From: Niastella soli
Lineage (GTDB): Bacteria > Bacteroidota > Bacteroidia > Chitinophagales > Chitinophagaceae
Assembly: GCF_017742245.1 (NCBI RefSeq)
Contig: NZ_JAGHKO010000024.1
Location: forward strand, 310,001 to 374,000
DNA: 64,000 bases
Reading direction: 5' to 3'
The notes below the pieces were generated by a model. It made no database searches and was not told the DNA's origin. It saw nothing but the letters and a program-made list of their open reading frames with translations. This document shows positions 26,013 through 35,238 of this stretch, one piece after another. The translations under genes were made by a program, and so were the position numbers. Position 1 is the stretch's first letter. Each line of letters begins with the position of its first letter.

Positions 26013-27605
26013 TTAAGGGCGTTGCCACCATACCCGGGTATAAATTTCATCGGGGCCCTGTACTGCTACTGCATTACTATAGTTGGTTGGGTTGGCTGCC
26101 TGTACATACACCGGGTATACCAGACGAGCAGGCATTACACCCCCGTTTGCCAATCCAGCTCCTTTGGGCAATATTGGATGTCCCGTGCGCCGGTATTCAA
26201 ACCACTGTTGCAGATCGGTCAAAAACAGTGCATAGTATTTCTGTACGTGGATCAATTCCATTTTATCGTCTAAAGGAAGATTATCATTCCAAAATTCACT
26301 GGCCTGGTTAAGATTATTAAGATGAGTGGTAAAGTTGGCATTGCTAATACTTTCATTAAAGTTGGGCACCCAGTAATTGATGGCAGAGGCTATGCCCTGT
26401 TGCCAGAAAGTTTTTGTATTGCCCGTGATCCATCCTTTTGCAGCTGCCTCTGCCAATATAAACTGTACTTCGGCATATTGCATAATGATCCCGGTATATT
26501 GATTTTGCTGCAGCGACCAGGTATTATCCGCAGTGGTATTATCATAGTCATTGCTTTGAAAATAACACCCTCTTGGATCTCCATGGCCAGGCAGGTATCC
26601 GCTTTCCACGCCATACCAGCCACCGCCACTGGCCTGCGAAATTCCCCAACGACCATAGGTACCTGACCCATATGGTGTACCAGAAACATAGCGTGGGTCA
26701 CTCCAGGCAACCAACTTGTCTATAAAGAAACTGCAAACAGAGGGAGACCGAAAATCTGAGGTACGAACCGCCGTTACATAAGGGTTGGTATAAGGATCAG
26801 TAGTGTTGTCGCTACCAGTCCAAAGCAATCTGGCACAGTCCGCATTGCTTTGAAAGATCGGGTATTGAGCCGGATTTTCTACTATCTGTTTTATTTTAGC
26901 TATACATTGCTGTTGCACTTCTGCTTTACCCGAAATGCGCAACAAAAGACGCAGGTATAATGAATTGCAAAACTTTCTCCATTTTGTCACATCTCCTTTA
27001 TAAATGGGATCACTCTTTCCCACTATAGTATCGCCCTTTGAAAGCAGCATGTTGGCTTCTTCCAACTGGTTCTGCAGATCAGCATAAATATCCTGCTGTC
27101 TGTCAAAACTCGGCATTACACTGGGGTGTAAAAGATCCGAGTCACCCTGCAATGCATGGAAGTAAGGAATATCGCCATAAGTATCTGTCAGGTTCGCATA
27201 CACCCAGGCTTTACATACTTTTCCAATACCCTGGTAAGAGTAATTGATGGTGGAGTCTTTGCCGTATCCGTGGGCCAGACTGTCTACCTGTTTAAAGTTG
27301 GTCAGTTGCAAAAACCAGTTGTTCCATAAATAATCTGACTGGTTATTTTTGAAGGCATATCTGAATACGGTATTATCACCATCGCTTATCGTTACAGTTA
27401 CCTGCATCAGTTCGTTGGTAAAACTCCGGTTCCGTATCATCCCGGCCGTTATAGTGTTTACCAGTGCAGGGGCCAGCAGCTTGTCGGCTGTTGTGCCAAG
27501 GGCGTTGATAGGATCTGTGTTCAGCTTATCAAAATCCTTTTTGCATGAATAGAGTGTTGGCAGCGCCATCAACACCATACATACTATAATTAATTGCTTT
27601 CTCAT
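26013..27605 (-). CDS. SusD/RagB-family nutrient-binding lipoprotein (SusD-like_2)
   Basis: The surface lid of a SusCD-type uptake complex, 530 residues. The signal peptide and lipobox are MRKQLIIVCMVLMALPTLYS followed by Cys21. The sequence belongs to the SusD-like group 2 (PF12771-type): NTDPINALGTTADKLLAPAL near the N-terminus, GKVCKAWVYANLTDTYGDIPY near 130, an alpha-helical TPR scaffold and YAEVQFILAEAAAKGW near 376. It follows susC at 41 bp and precedes the DUF5689 lipoprotein gene. This group often takes up oligopeptides or unusual glycans; the ligand is not known here. Confidence 0.92.
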   Translation of the reverse strand: MRKQLIIVCMVLMALPTLYSCKKDFDKLNTDPINALGTTADKLLAPALVNTITAGMIRNRSFTNELMQVTVTISDGDNTVFRYAFKNNQSDYLWNNWFLQLTNFKQVDSLAHGYGKDSTINYSYQGIGKVCKAWVYANLTDTYGDIPYFHALQGDSDLLHPSVMPSFDRQQDIYADLQNQLEEANMLLSKGDTIVGKSDPIYKGDVTKWRKFCNSLYLRLLLRISGKAEVQQQCIAKIKQIVENPAQYPIFQSNADCARLLWTGSDNTTDPYTNPYVTAVRTSDFRSPSVCSFFIDKLVAWSDPRYVSGTPYGSGTYGRWGISQASGGGWYGVESGYLPGHGDPRGCYFQSNDYDNTTADNTWSLQQNQYTGIIMQYAEVQFILAEAAAKGWITGNTKTFWQQGIASAINYWVPNFNESISNANFTTHLNNLNQASEFWNDNLPLDDKMELIHVQKYYALFLTDLQQWFEYRRTGHPILPKGAGLANGGVMPARLVYPVYVQAANPTNYSNAVAVQGPDEIYTRVWWQRP

Positions 27606-27646
27606 CCCTGTGTTCTTTTATTATTGATAAGATTTTTATTCAATGA

Positions 27647-30600
27647 TTATAACCCGATTGATAAGGTGAAACCCATACTACGGGTAGAAGGGAACTGACC
27701 GGTTTCAAAACCTGTTACAATGTCTGACCCCTGTATGGTACCAAACTCAGGATCGAACATTGGCCAGGGTGACCAGATGAACAGGTCGCGCCCGTAAATA
27801 CCTACGCTGGCCGAGGATAAACCAACCTTTTTAAGCAATTTTGGCTTAAAGGAATAGGCTACTGACGCTTCGCGGAATTTTACAAAGTCGGTACTAAAGG
27901 TGCTTCCCTCCGCATTGTACTGCCCCATGCTGTATTGATAAAACTGGTCAACATCGGTAGCCACCACATCATTTTTGCGGTAAGAACCATCGGGGTTTTC
28001 AACCACTCCATTACCAACAAGACCATTGTACCTGCCTGGTAATGTACTTTTGAGTTTTCCCTGCTCTACCATTTTGTAATGGGTAAGCGAGTAGGCCACT
28101 GCACCTATCTGAGCATCGAACAGCACGTTTACACTGAAGCTCTTATAGCGAAAATTATTACCCAGACTGAATTTGTATTTAGGGGTTGTGTTGCCGAGGC
28201 GAATGATATTACTGGTGATCTTGGGGAACCCGGTGGTAGCATCGTAGATCACCTGTCCGTCCGGACTGCGTTGGTAACCCAACCCATATAGATCACCCAT
28301 CATGCCGCCTATTTTGGCCACTATTTGACCGCTGGCTATATTGCCGGCCCGTAGCAACACCGTACTATCCGGCATAGACAGGATCTTGTTCTTGTTACGG
28401 GCAAAAGTTCCGTAAAGGCTCCAGCTAAAACCGCTTTTGGTCACAATAGGCTTGGCATTCAACTGAATTTCCACTCCATTGTTCCTTACTTTTCCTGCAT
28501 TGATAATAGCAGCCTGATAACCTGAAGCGGCATCAACCGTTCTGGTTAGGATCTGGTGTCTGGTATTGCCAAAATATACAGCCACGTCTAATCCCAACCG
28601 GCCGTTAAAAAACTGCAATTCCGTACCCAACTCGTAGGTAGTGGTGATAAGCGGTTTTAAGTTGGGATTGGGCAGGAATTTAGGCGCCGTTAACGAACTA
28701 TCGTCATAAATACCACCGTTTACTGCAACCGGATAGGCATAGGCAGTAAGATAAGGCACGGTACCACCGCTACCAACAGCCGCAACCGATGCCCTTAACT
28801 TGGCATAGCTGATGAAAGTGGGGAGCTTTGTTACATCCGATAATATGAAACTGGTATTAATAGAAGGATAGAAAAATCCTACATTATCCGTTCTTATGGG
28901 AGTGGCCAAAACACTGTTCCAGTCCTGACGGCCGGTAATTTCTGCAAACAGATAATTTTTATAGCTAAGGTTTATAACCCCGTAAATACTGTTGATCTGG
29001 TAACGGCTGGTATCGGGGAAATAGGTCAATGGATTTATTGCGTTTTCAAAGCTGTAGATCTGAGGGTAGGGGGACGCGCCGTTCAACGAATCAGGGAAAT
29101 TTAATCCGTCAGCCCTTACATCCGTTTTGTGATACTCGTTTCTCAACTGGCTGGCGCCAAGGGTTACACCCAGTTTTATATCATGATTGAGTTCTTTCGC
29201 GTATTTGGCCATCACATCATAGCTCTTTTCGTAGCTGATGATGTTCTGCTTTCTTAAAGAACCTTTAGGCAGCCGGGAGCCCGCATCGTATGGCCGGTCC
29301 TGCTCACGTTTATCATTCATCCAGTCAAGGTTGCCACGCACAAAAAGGCTCAGCTCTTTGGTAAGCTGGTAGTTCAGGGAGATGTTCCCGGTTACATTGT
29401 TCCTTCTTGTTTTGTTCAAAAATTCATTGGTGATCGCAAATGGGTTTTCGGGGTAACTGGAGAACGGATACCGGATCACCTTGTATTGATCGTGGTAAAT
29501 ACTGCTATCGCCACCCTGCCAGTAATTTCGCAGCCAGTTATAATCGGCATTGGGCTGCCAGAAAATGTACCAGTACATCAATGACTGGTTTCCATATCCT
29601 GCTGCAGGCAGGTTATCGCTTTTTCTATAACCGTAGTTTACTTTGGTATTAAGCTTTAATTTTTTTCCAATTTCTGAATTGGTGGTTAACCCCAGGTTGC
29701 TGCGGGAGAAACCTGTATTGGGCACGATCCATGTTTCCTTTTCTGTACCACCATTCAAACGAATTCCGGTATTACCTACTTTCCCGTCTACACTAAGACT
29801 GTGCTTAAGGTCTGAGCCCGTTTCCCAAAATTCGTTGATATTGTCATAGGCCCTCCAGGGAGTACGTTGTAGTGCGGTAGTTTGGCGCACCTGATCATAC
29901 TGAAAAAATGATTGTCCATCGAATTTGGGCCCATAAGCAGAGCTGGTACCGGCTGTGCTGGCCCCATCTTCGGTAGTGCCGTAAGAGTAATATTGAGCCC
30001 CAGACGTACCCTGGCCATATTCATATTGCTGGTCGGGGAACCGGTTCACCTGTTCCATGTTTCCGTTAACGGTATAGCGAACGTTAAAATGGCCTTTCTT
30101 TTTCTGGGCCGCTGCTTTGGTGGTGATAATGATCGCCCCGTTTGCGGCCCGCAGTCCATATAAGGCAGATGCAGCAGGTCCTTTTAATACAGATACACTT
30201 TCTATATCCTGTGGGTTCAGGTCATTCAAAGAGCTTCCATAGTCAGCAGGAAGGTTGTCTGAATTGGTTTGATATGTCGCATCGCCTTTGGCAGCAGAGC
30301 GTTTGCCGCTACTGTTATTGATCACTACACCATCCAATACGATAAGCGCTTCATTATCGCCGGTAAGGTTGTTTTCACCCCGGAGAATAATTTTGCTCGA
30401 AGCGGCAGGGCCGCCACCGGAACGGATAAGGTTCAAACCGGCTACTTTACCGGAGAGCGCATCCGTCCAGTTTAAACTGGTAGCCTGGGTAAGCTGCGTG
30501 CTATCTACTTTTGTAAGCGCATAGCCCAGTGATCTTTCAGATTTTTTTATACCTAATGCGGTTACCACCACATTCTGCATTTGTTGTTCATCTTTTTGAA

Positions 30601-31165
30601 GTACTATGCTTAACGACTGTTGTGCTTCGGCAATAAATTTCTTTCTCAATGCCTGGTAACCAACAGCGGAGATCTCAATATATCCTGCTGCTATTACGGG
30701 CAGGGTCTTGCTGAAACGGCCCATGTCATCGGCTATGGCCACCGCTTGCTTTTGACCATCCTGTTTTATAATTACGGTAGCTCCCGGAAGCGGAACACCA
30801 CCTTCTGTAACAACGCCTTTCAATACCATGGCGGGCGCTTTTTTAGGGGCATCACTTTTTTTGATCACCCAACTGTCTCCACTGGCAGTTGCATTAAAAC
30901 CGCCGGGCGCTAATACCGCATTCAACAACTCACCAACACTGCCTGCTTCATAGGAAGCACCGGGTACTTTTACTGCAGTCAACTCATCATTCGCATAAGC
31001 CAGCTTCACTTTAAATACACGGCCAAAATCTTCTGCAATGGCAGAGAGGTTACCGGGGCCATGCCGGTAATGCAGTTGTGCCGTTTGCGCATGCAGCTGC
31101 AGGATACTTGCTATCAGCAGCACAACAAGCGCGGTAAATGTTTTTGTTAGTTTTGAGTAATCCAT
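27647..31165 (-). CDS. SusC/RagA TonB-linked outer-membrane transporter with STN domain
   Basis: A transducer-type TonB-dependent transporter of 1172 residues (start ATG at 31165 gives MDYSKLTKTFTALVVLLIAS as signal peptide). Order of domains: secretin/STN domain (about 40-100; LSAIAEDFGRVFKVKLAYAN), carboxypeptidase-regulatory-like domain (about 115-195), TonB-box-like MQNVVVTALG, plug with the SusC motif SGGGPAASSKIILRGENNLT and NPQDIESVSVLKGPAASALYG, then the barrel. The STN domain signals through FecR to the FecI-type sigma at 32425, both encoded directly upstream. This is an autoregulated uptake locus. Confidence 0.95.
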   Translation of the reverse strand: MDYSKLTKTFTALVVLLIASILQLHAQTAQLHYRHGPGNLSAIAEDFGRVFKVKLAYANDELTAVKVPGASYEAGSVGELLNAVLAPGGFNATASGDSWVIKKSDAPKKAPAMVLKGVVTEGGVPLPGATVIIKQDGQKQAVAIADDMGRFSKTLPVIAAGYIEISAVGYQALRKKFIAEAQQSLSIVLQKDEQQMQNVVVTALGIKKSERSLGYALTKVDSTQLTQATSLNWTDALSGKVAGLNLIRSGGGPAASSKIILRGENNLTGDNEALIVLDGVVINNSSGKRSAAKGDATYQTNSDNLPADYGSSLNDLNPQDIESVSVLKGPAASALYGLRAANGAIIITTKAAAQKKKGHFNVRYTVNGNMEQVNRFPDQQYEYGQGTSGAQYYSYGTTEDGASTAGTSSAYGPKFDGQSFFQYDQVRQTTALQRTPWRAYDNINEFWETGSDLKHSLSVDGKVGNTGIRLNGGTEKETWIVPNTGFSRSNLGLTTNSEIGKKLKLNTKVNYGYRKSDNLPAAGYGNQSLMYWYIFWQPNADYNWLRNYWQGGDSSIYHDQYKVIRYPFSSYPENPFAITNEFLNKTRRNNVTGNISLNYQLTKELSLFVRGNLDWMNDKREQDRPYDAGSRLPKGSLRKQNIISYEKSYDVMAKYAKELNHDIKLGVTLGASQLRNEYHKTDVRADGLNFPDSLNGASPYPQIYSFENAINPLTYFPDTSRYQINSIYGVINLSYKNYLFAEITGRQDWNSVLATPIRTDNVGFFYPSINTSFILSDVTKLPTFISYAKLRASVAAVGSGGTVPYLTAYAYPVAVNGGIYDDSSLTAPKFLPNPNLKPLITTTYELGTELQFFNGRLGLDVAVYFGNTRHQILTRTVDAASGYQAAIINAGKVRNNGVEIQLNAKPIVTKSGFSWSLYGTFARNKNKILSMPDSTVLLRAGNIASGQIVAKIGGMMGDLYGLGYQRSPDGQVIYDATTGFPKITSNIIRLGNTTPKYKFSLGNNFRYKSFSVNVLFDAQIGAVAYSLTHYKMVEQGKLKSTLPGRYNGLVGNGVVENPDGSYRKNDVVATDVDQFYQYSMGQYNAEGSTFSTDFVKFREASVAYSFKPKLLKKVGLSSASVGIYGRDLFIWSPWPMFDPEFGTIQGSDIVTGFETGQFPSTRSMGFTLSIGL

Positions 31166-31245
31166 ATATTTCATATACATTATAAACAATACAATGCCCG
31201 TCCGCTTTTCAGCAGAACAAAAAATGCGTGATTGATAAGGAATGC

Positions 31246-32061
31246 TTAGTGGATATTGTAACCAGTCAATGTGTTCAGCACCGTTAAATTATCCTGCAAA
31301 GAAATTGTCAGATCCCAGGTAAGCGTTACTTTTTTATTCTTATTAATAGTGCCGTACGTTAGCTTAACCTGGTAATATGTTTCTATTCTGTTCAGTAATT
31401 CTTCCAGTTTAATATTCTGTAACCGCAGCTGATGTTGCAGCCACCAGTCTGCTGTGCCTGGGTCAATCCGGTTTACAACACCTGATTTTGCCCGGGTTGT
31501 AATTACCTGTTGGCCGGCAGTCAATAATAAATTCCCACTGGGGTTGTTCAGGGCCACCTTACCTTCCTTAACGGTCAGTTGCAGATCAACCGAATCCAGT
31601 TTATGAATGGTAAAAGCGGTTCCTACAACGGTGACCCTTTGCCGGTTAACCCCAATCGTAAAGGGGCGTTGTGCATCTTTGGCCACACTGAAAAAAGCAG
31701 TCCCCCTGGTAAGTAAAGTGCTGCGTTTTTTAAAAAAATCAGCATACACCTTTACGGTTGAATGAGGCGCCAGCCATACTACCGACCCGTCTTCCAGCAT
31801 GATCTTTTTTGAACTCTCGGCACTGGCCAGTTCCTGCCAGGCATTGGCGGTTATAGCAGCGCTATTCCCGGGCATTTTAATAAAAACAGCAACCAGTATG
31901 GCCGCTGCAGCGCTTAGCCCAATAAAGAACAATTGCTTTTTGTGCCGCCGACGGTTGTCAATTCGATCATTGATGCTGTTTAGCAAAATCTGCTTTTTCT
32001 GCATCCCCATTTGATCGGGTGATTGCCATGCCTGTTGCCATTGCTCATCCTGATTATTCAT
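31246..32061 (-). CDS. FecR-family anti-sigma factor
   Basis: An inner-membrane signal transducer of 271 residues (ATG at 32061; 32094 is an alternative). A short cytoplasmic N-terminus is followed by one membrane helix (QLFFIGLSAAAAILVAVFIK, about 42-61). The periplasmic FecR domain spans about 80-175, with the signature GSVVWLAPHSTVKVYADFFK and GTAFFSVAKDAQRPFTIG. A DUF4974 domain (about 205-271) then binds the STN domain of the transporter. In Bacteroidota such proteins receive the substrate signal and release the ECF sigma. The order sigma, FecR, SusC, SusD is standard. Confidence 0.93.
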   Translation of the reverse strand: MNNQDEQWQQAWQSPDQMGMQKKQILLNSINDRIDNRRRHKKQLFFIGLSAAAAILVAVFIKMPGNSAAITANAWQELASAESSKKIMLEDGSVVWLAPHSTVKVYADFFKKRSTLLTRGTAFFSVAKDAQRPFTIGVNRQRVTVVGTAFTIHKLDSVDLQLTVKEGKVALNNPSGNLLLTAGQQVITTRAKSGVVNRIDPGTADWWLQHQLRLQNIKLEELLNRIETYYQVKLTYGTINKNKKVTLTWDLTISLQDNLTVLNTLTGYNIH

Positions 32062-32094
32062 ATTATCCTTCTTGTGCCTTGATTTCCGGGGCAT

Positions 32095-32424
<330 letters not shown>

Positions 32425-32991
32425 TCAAAAGAAGAACTGCACCTGGCGCAACATTTTCACGATCCGTTGTCCGGCAGTATGCAACTGGTTCTTTACGGTT
32501 TGCTCGCTCAGCCGCAGTTCAGTGGCTATCTCTTTGACCGAAAGCTGTTCTTCATTCTTCATGGCATAAATGCGGCGCATTTGACCAGGTAACTTATTGG
32601 CAGCGTTTTTCCAGATGTGATAGGCCTGTTTGTATTGGTACTGTTCGTCGGGTTGTGGCCGTTCCTCGGTGTGATCGGGCATTTCTGCTATTAAAGTATA
32701 GCGCTTTCTTTTATACGCCCGTTGATGATCGCAGATACAGTGTTGAACGATCGTATACAGATAATTGCGGAATGAGGTATGAATAACGATGCGCTGACGT
32801 TTATTCCACAGTCGTATAAATACTTCCTGTAGCACGTCATCAGCCTCCTCCGAACCACTCAAACGCATTTTTATATACGTATGAATAGGCTCGGCAAAGC
32901 GGTTAAAAATCTCATCAAAAGCAATGCGGTCCCCTTTTCTCAATTGCAGCAATAATTCGCCTTCCTCGGGAACAATTGGCTGAAAATTCAT
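32425..32991 (-). CDS. FecI-like ECF RNA polymerase sigma factor
   Basis: A 188-residue ECF sigma factor of the Bacteroidota-specific type. Region 2 is visible as DEIFNRFAEPIHTYIKMRL and GSEEADDVLQEVFIRLWNKR (about 23-62). Region 4 is YAMKNEEQLSVKEIATELRL with EQTVKNQLHTA (about 141-176). It is encoded at the head of the FecR-SusC-SusD-DUF5689 set and should activate it when FecR signals. The start at 32991 (MNFQPIVPEE) is preferred; an ATG at 33009 is in frame. The spacing to FecR is unusually long and carries the heptamer array. Confidence 0.93.
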   Translation of the reverse strand: MNFQPIVPEEGELLLQLRKGDRIAFDEIFNRFAEPIHTYIKMRLSGSEEADDVLQEVFIRLWNKRQRIVIHTSFRNYLYTIVQHCICDHQRAYKRKRYTLIAEMPDHTEERPQPDEQYQYKQAYHIWKNAANKLPGQMRRIYAMKNEEQLSVKEIATELRLSEQTVKNQLHTAGQRIVKMLRQVQFFF

Positions 32992-33172
32992 ATGGCGCAA
33001 ACTTACCAACCAAATATAAGCTCATAAAGGAAGTTGTTTTACCAAATGTTTAAGTTTTTTTAAGCTGCTTCACTTTAAAAAGGTTACGCAAACGTTTGCA
33101 TGGTTATTTTTTGCATAGTATAACCCGCAAAAAGCAGCAAAACGAAAGAATTAGTGCTCGTTCGAAACAAAA

Positions 33173-33208
33173 AAAGACCATCTTCTTTCAAATTCGAAGA
33201 TGGCCTTT
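33173..33208 (-). terminator. Intrinsic terminator hairpin
   Basis: CCATCTTC (33178-33185) pairs with GAAGATGG (33196-33203). On the minus strand the stem is followed by a T-rich run (TCTTTTTTTG). It would terminate the azoR transcript after passing the palindrome at 33218. Confidence 0.7.
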
Positions 33209-33217
33209 CTTTAATAA

Positions 33218-33251
33218 GGCGGGTTCTCCGCCAGCTGGCGGAGAACCCGCC
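33218..33251. repeat. Perfect 34-bp palindrome (REP-like)
   Basis: Positions 33218-33234 (GGCGGGTTCTCCGCCAG) and 33235-33251 are exact reverse complements with no spacer. The centre TCCGCCAGCTGGCGGA carries the same TCCGCC/GGCGGA arms as the REP-like element at 24269. A perfect 17+17 bp cruciform-forming sequence is unusual to maintain and points to a mobile or processed palindromic element, or to an additional terminator of azoR. Confidence 0.8.
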
Positions 33252-33277
33252 TTTGTATCTTGACATGCTCTTTTCCC

Positions 33278-33886
33278 TTAAAATGTATACTCATTTACTG
33301 CTTCTACCGCCTTGGGGAATGCGGCAGCTGCTAAGTCAGGTAACGCCGTTCCCTCTACCCGGAAGGTCGTGATGTCATTCAACCCGATAAATGACAGAAT
33401 AAATCTCATAAAAGGTTCTGCAAAATCATATGATTTCATGGGGCCATCTGAATATACTCCGCCGCTGGCCAAGGCCAGAAAGACTTTTTTATTATTCACC
33501 AGCCCATGAGGTGCTCCATTTTCATATTTGAAGGTGATACCAGCCCGCACCACATGGTCTACCCAGGCTTTTAGTGCGGAAGGAATGTTAAAATTGTACA
33601 AAGGCACGCCGATTATAATGAAATCTGCTTCTTTTAGATCCTGGATGGCCTGATCTGAATAATCTACCAGCTGTTTATGGCTGTCTGTTCGTTGCTCTGC
33701 CGGAGTAAAAAATGCGTTCAACTGGTTTTCATGTAAATGGGGAAGCGGATTGGCCGTCAGGTCATGTGTTTTCACCTGGCTGTCGGGATACGCCGCTAAC
33801 AATTTGTCAATAATAGCGTTAGATAATTTAATGCTAAATGAGTTGTTTCCTTTTGCACTCGACACTATGTTCAATATCTTTTTCAT
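33278..33886 (-). CDS. azoR: FMN-dependent NADH:azoreductase
   Basis: A flavodoxin-fold quinone/azo reductase of 202 residues, the normal length. The FMN loop SSAKGNNSFSIKLSNAI is at about 9-25. LKEADFIIIGVPLYNFNIPS (about 91-110) carries the conserved P-x-Y-N-F. Further on come LKAWVDHVVRAGITF and FLALASGGVYSDGP. The ATG at 33886 (MKKILNIVSS) is the family start; the open frame continues upstream only by chance and would overlap the regulator. It is transcribed divergently from the HxlR regulator gene, with the 18-bp palindrome array between them, so it is the obvious regulatory target. Its role would be to detoxify quinones or electrophiles. Confidence 0.92.
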   Translation of the reverse strand: MKKILNIVSSAKGNNSFSIKLSNAIIDKLLAAYPDSQVKTHDLTANPLPHLHENQLNAFFTPAEQRTDSHKQLVDYSDQAIQDLKEADFIIIGVPLYNFNIPSALKAWVDHVVRAGITFKYENGAPHGLVNNKKVFLALASGGVYSDGPMKSYDFAEPFMRFILSFIGLNDITTFRVEGTALPDLAAAAFPKAVEAVNEYTF

Positions 33887-33929
33887 CGTAATCAAATTTT
33901 TTGGTAATTGCTTGAGGTTGTAACCGTGT

Positions 33930-33960
33930 TTTGTTTTCATAACAAAGCTATGTACCTTTG
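33930..33960 (+). promoter_or_regulatory. Bacteroidota promoter of hxlR-type gene
   Basis: TTTG at 33930-33933, exactly 19 nt, TACCTTTG at 33953-33960, matching TTTG-N19-TAnnTTTG. Transcription would begin near 33966, just ahead of the operator array. Opposite-strand TAGCTTTG (33950-33943) could be the -7 box of azoR, lacking a clear -33 box. Confidence 0.65.
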
Positions 33961-34048
33961 CTATACTTTTGTAAGTACTATACGAGTGTATAGCACTATA
34001 CTGGAATATAGAACTATACGCGGGTATAGCTCTATACCCCAAAATAGT
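33961..34048. promoter_or_regulatory. Array of 18-bp palindromic operators (4 units plus 1 partial)
   Basis: Four abutting 18-bp units, 33977-33994, 33995-34012, 34013-34030 and 34031-34048, each have the form CTATAC-N4-GTATAG (the second has ATATAG, the fourth AAATAG as right half). A fifth, weaker unit CTATAC-N4-GTAAGT lies at 33961-33976. Each unit is itself an inverted repeat, and the period is constant. The array lies downstream of the promoter at 33930-33960 and before the start at 34068. It is the expected kind of site for the HxlR dimer. Confidence 0.75.
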
Positions 34049-34067
34049 AACACCAAAAATCAACAAC

Positions 34068-34424
34068 ATGGTAAAGAAAGAAGGACGCGAATACCACAAA
34101 TGTCTGGGGTTGATATTGCCTGTATCTGATGCCATCAGCGTATTGAGCGGCAAATGGAAATTACCTATCATAATATCCTTACAATTCGGCAATAAAAGGT
34201 TCAGCGAAATAGCCAAGGACATTCCTAAAATAACAGATCGGATGTTATCAAAAGAATTACGCGATCTGGAAATGAACAAACTGATCAAACGAACTGTATA
34301 CGATTCCGTTCCTGTTATAGTGGAGTATTCACTTACTGAATACGGAGAATCGCTGGACGATCTGATACATGAACTGTATAAATGGGGCACCAAACACCGT
34401 AAAAAAGTAATGGCAAAAGACTGA
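34068..34424 (+). CDS. HxlR-family winged-helix transcriptional regulator
   Basis: A DNA-binding protein of 118 residues. The helix-turn-helix reads LPISLQFGNKRFSEIAKDIPKITDRMLSKELRDLEMN in outline, preceded by VLSGKWKLPII (the conserved G-K-W) and followed by the wing (LIKRTVYDSVPVIVEYSLT) and a C-terminal dimer helix. HxlR proteins act as sensors of electrophiles or aldehydes and normally control a divergent detoxifying gene, here azoR. No cysteine suited for thiol sensing is near the N-terminus except that in YHKCLGLI (about residue 11), which matches the position of the sensing Cys in HypR/YodB-type members. Confidence 0.93.
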   Translation: MVKKEGREYHKCLGLILPVSDAISVLSGKWKLPIIISLQFGNKRFSEIAKDIPKITDRMLSKELRDLEMNKLIKRTVYDSVPVIVEYSLTEYGESLDDLIHELYKWGTKHRKKVMAKD

Positions 34425-34425
34425 T

Positions 34426-35127
34426 ATGGCCAAACAAACAATAGCACCACCAATAATTCACCAATCGGGTTTCGATTTTTTACTGGCATTAAAAAAGAAC
34501 AATCACCGCGATTGGTTCAACGCGCATAAAGAAAAGTATCAGCAGGAGCTGGAGCGGATGGAGGTATTTGCCGAAGCATTGATCCGCGAGCTTAACAAAC
34601 ACGATGAAATAGAAACCCCATCGGGCAAAAAAAGCCTGCACCGCATCTACCGCGACATTCGTTTTTCAAACGATAAAACACCTTACAAAACAAACTGGAG
34701 CGGAAATTTTAAACGCGCTACTAAATTTCGGCGGGGCGGTTATTATTTTCACCTGGAAGCGGGCAACAGTTATCTTGCCGGCGGTTTTTGGGCACCCAAT
34801 CCGCAGGACCTGAAACGCATCCGCGATGAAATTGCTTTTGATGCTGCCGGTTTGAGAAAGATCCTCAAAAGCAAAGTATTCATTACCACATTTGGCGAGC
34901 TAAAAGGAGAACAGGTAAAGACCGCCCCCAAAGGCTTTGACGCCAGCCATGAAGCCATTGACCTGTTACGTCATAAACAGTTCCTAGTGATCAGGCATTT
35001 TTCCGACAAAGAAGTTTTAAGCGATCAATTCCTTACAACCGCCAGTCAAACATTTAAAAATATGCGTCCGTTTTTTGATTATATGAGTGAAGTGCTCACT
35101 ACTGATACCAATGGGCTGGAGATCTGA
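34426..35127 (+). CDS. DUF2461 domain protein (TIGR02453 family)
   Basis: A 233-residue soluble protein of the DUF2461/TIGR02453 family, widespread in bacteria and fungi, of unknown function. The pattern is clear: FDFLLALKKNNHRDWFNAHK near 14-33, RIYRDIRFSNDKTPYKTNWSG (about 67-87), and YYFHLEAGNSYLAGGFWAPN (about 104-123). It starts 1 bp after the stop of the HxlR gene, so the two are likely translated from one mRNA. That makes it a probable member of the same response as azoR. Confidence 0.92.
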   Translation: MAKQTIAPPIIHQSGFDFLLALKKNNHRDWFNAHKEKYQQELERMEVFAEALIRELNKHDEIETPSGKKSLHRIYRDIRFSNDKTPYKTNWSGNFKRATKFRRGGYYFHLEAGNSYLAGGFWAPNPQDLKRIRDEIAFDAAGLRKILKSKVFITTFGELKGEQVKTAPKGFDASHEAIDLLRHKQFLVIRHFSDKEVLSDQFLTTASQTFKNMRPFFDYMSEVLTTDTNGLEI

Positions 35128-35176
35128 GCATAAAAAGATCAGGTATAACCAGGATGATCAATACAGGGACAAAAAG

Positions 35177-35214
35177 AAAGGCTGTCTGCTTACAAACAAT
35201 AGCAGACAGCCTTT
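35177..35214. terminator. Bidirectional intrinsic terminator
   Basis: AAAGGCTGTCTGCT (35177-35190) and AGCAGACAGCCTTT (35201-35214) form a 14-bp perfect stem with a 10-nt loop, followed by T residues. It separates the convergent DUF2461 gene and the minus-strand operon at 35239-43652. Confidence 0.92.
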
Positions 35215-35238
35215 TTTATAGTTGATACGGTCACCAGT

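Noticed and set aside
33961-34048. CRISPR-like array
   Set aside because: Units abut without spacers and are palindromic with variable centres; no cas genes in the window. An operator array is the better explanation.
33887-34489. 200-residue N-terminal extension of azoR
   Set aside because: The extension runs through the operator array and antisense to the whole HxlR gene; the azoreductase family start is at 33886.
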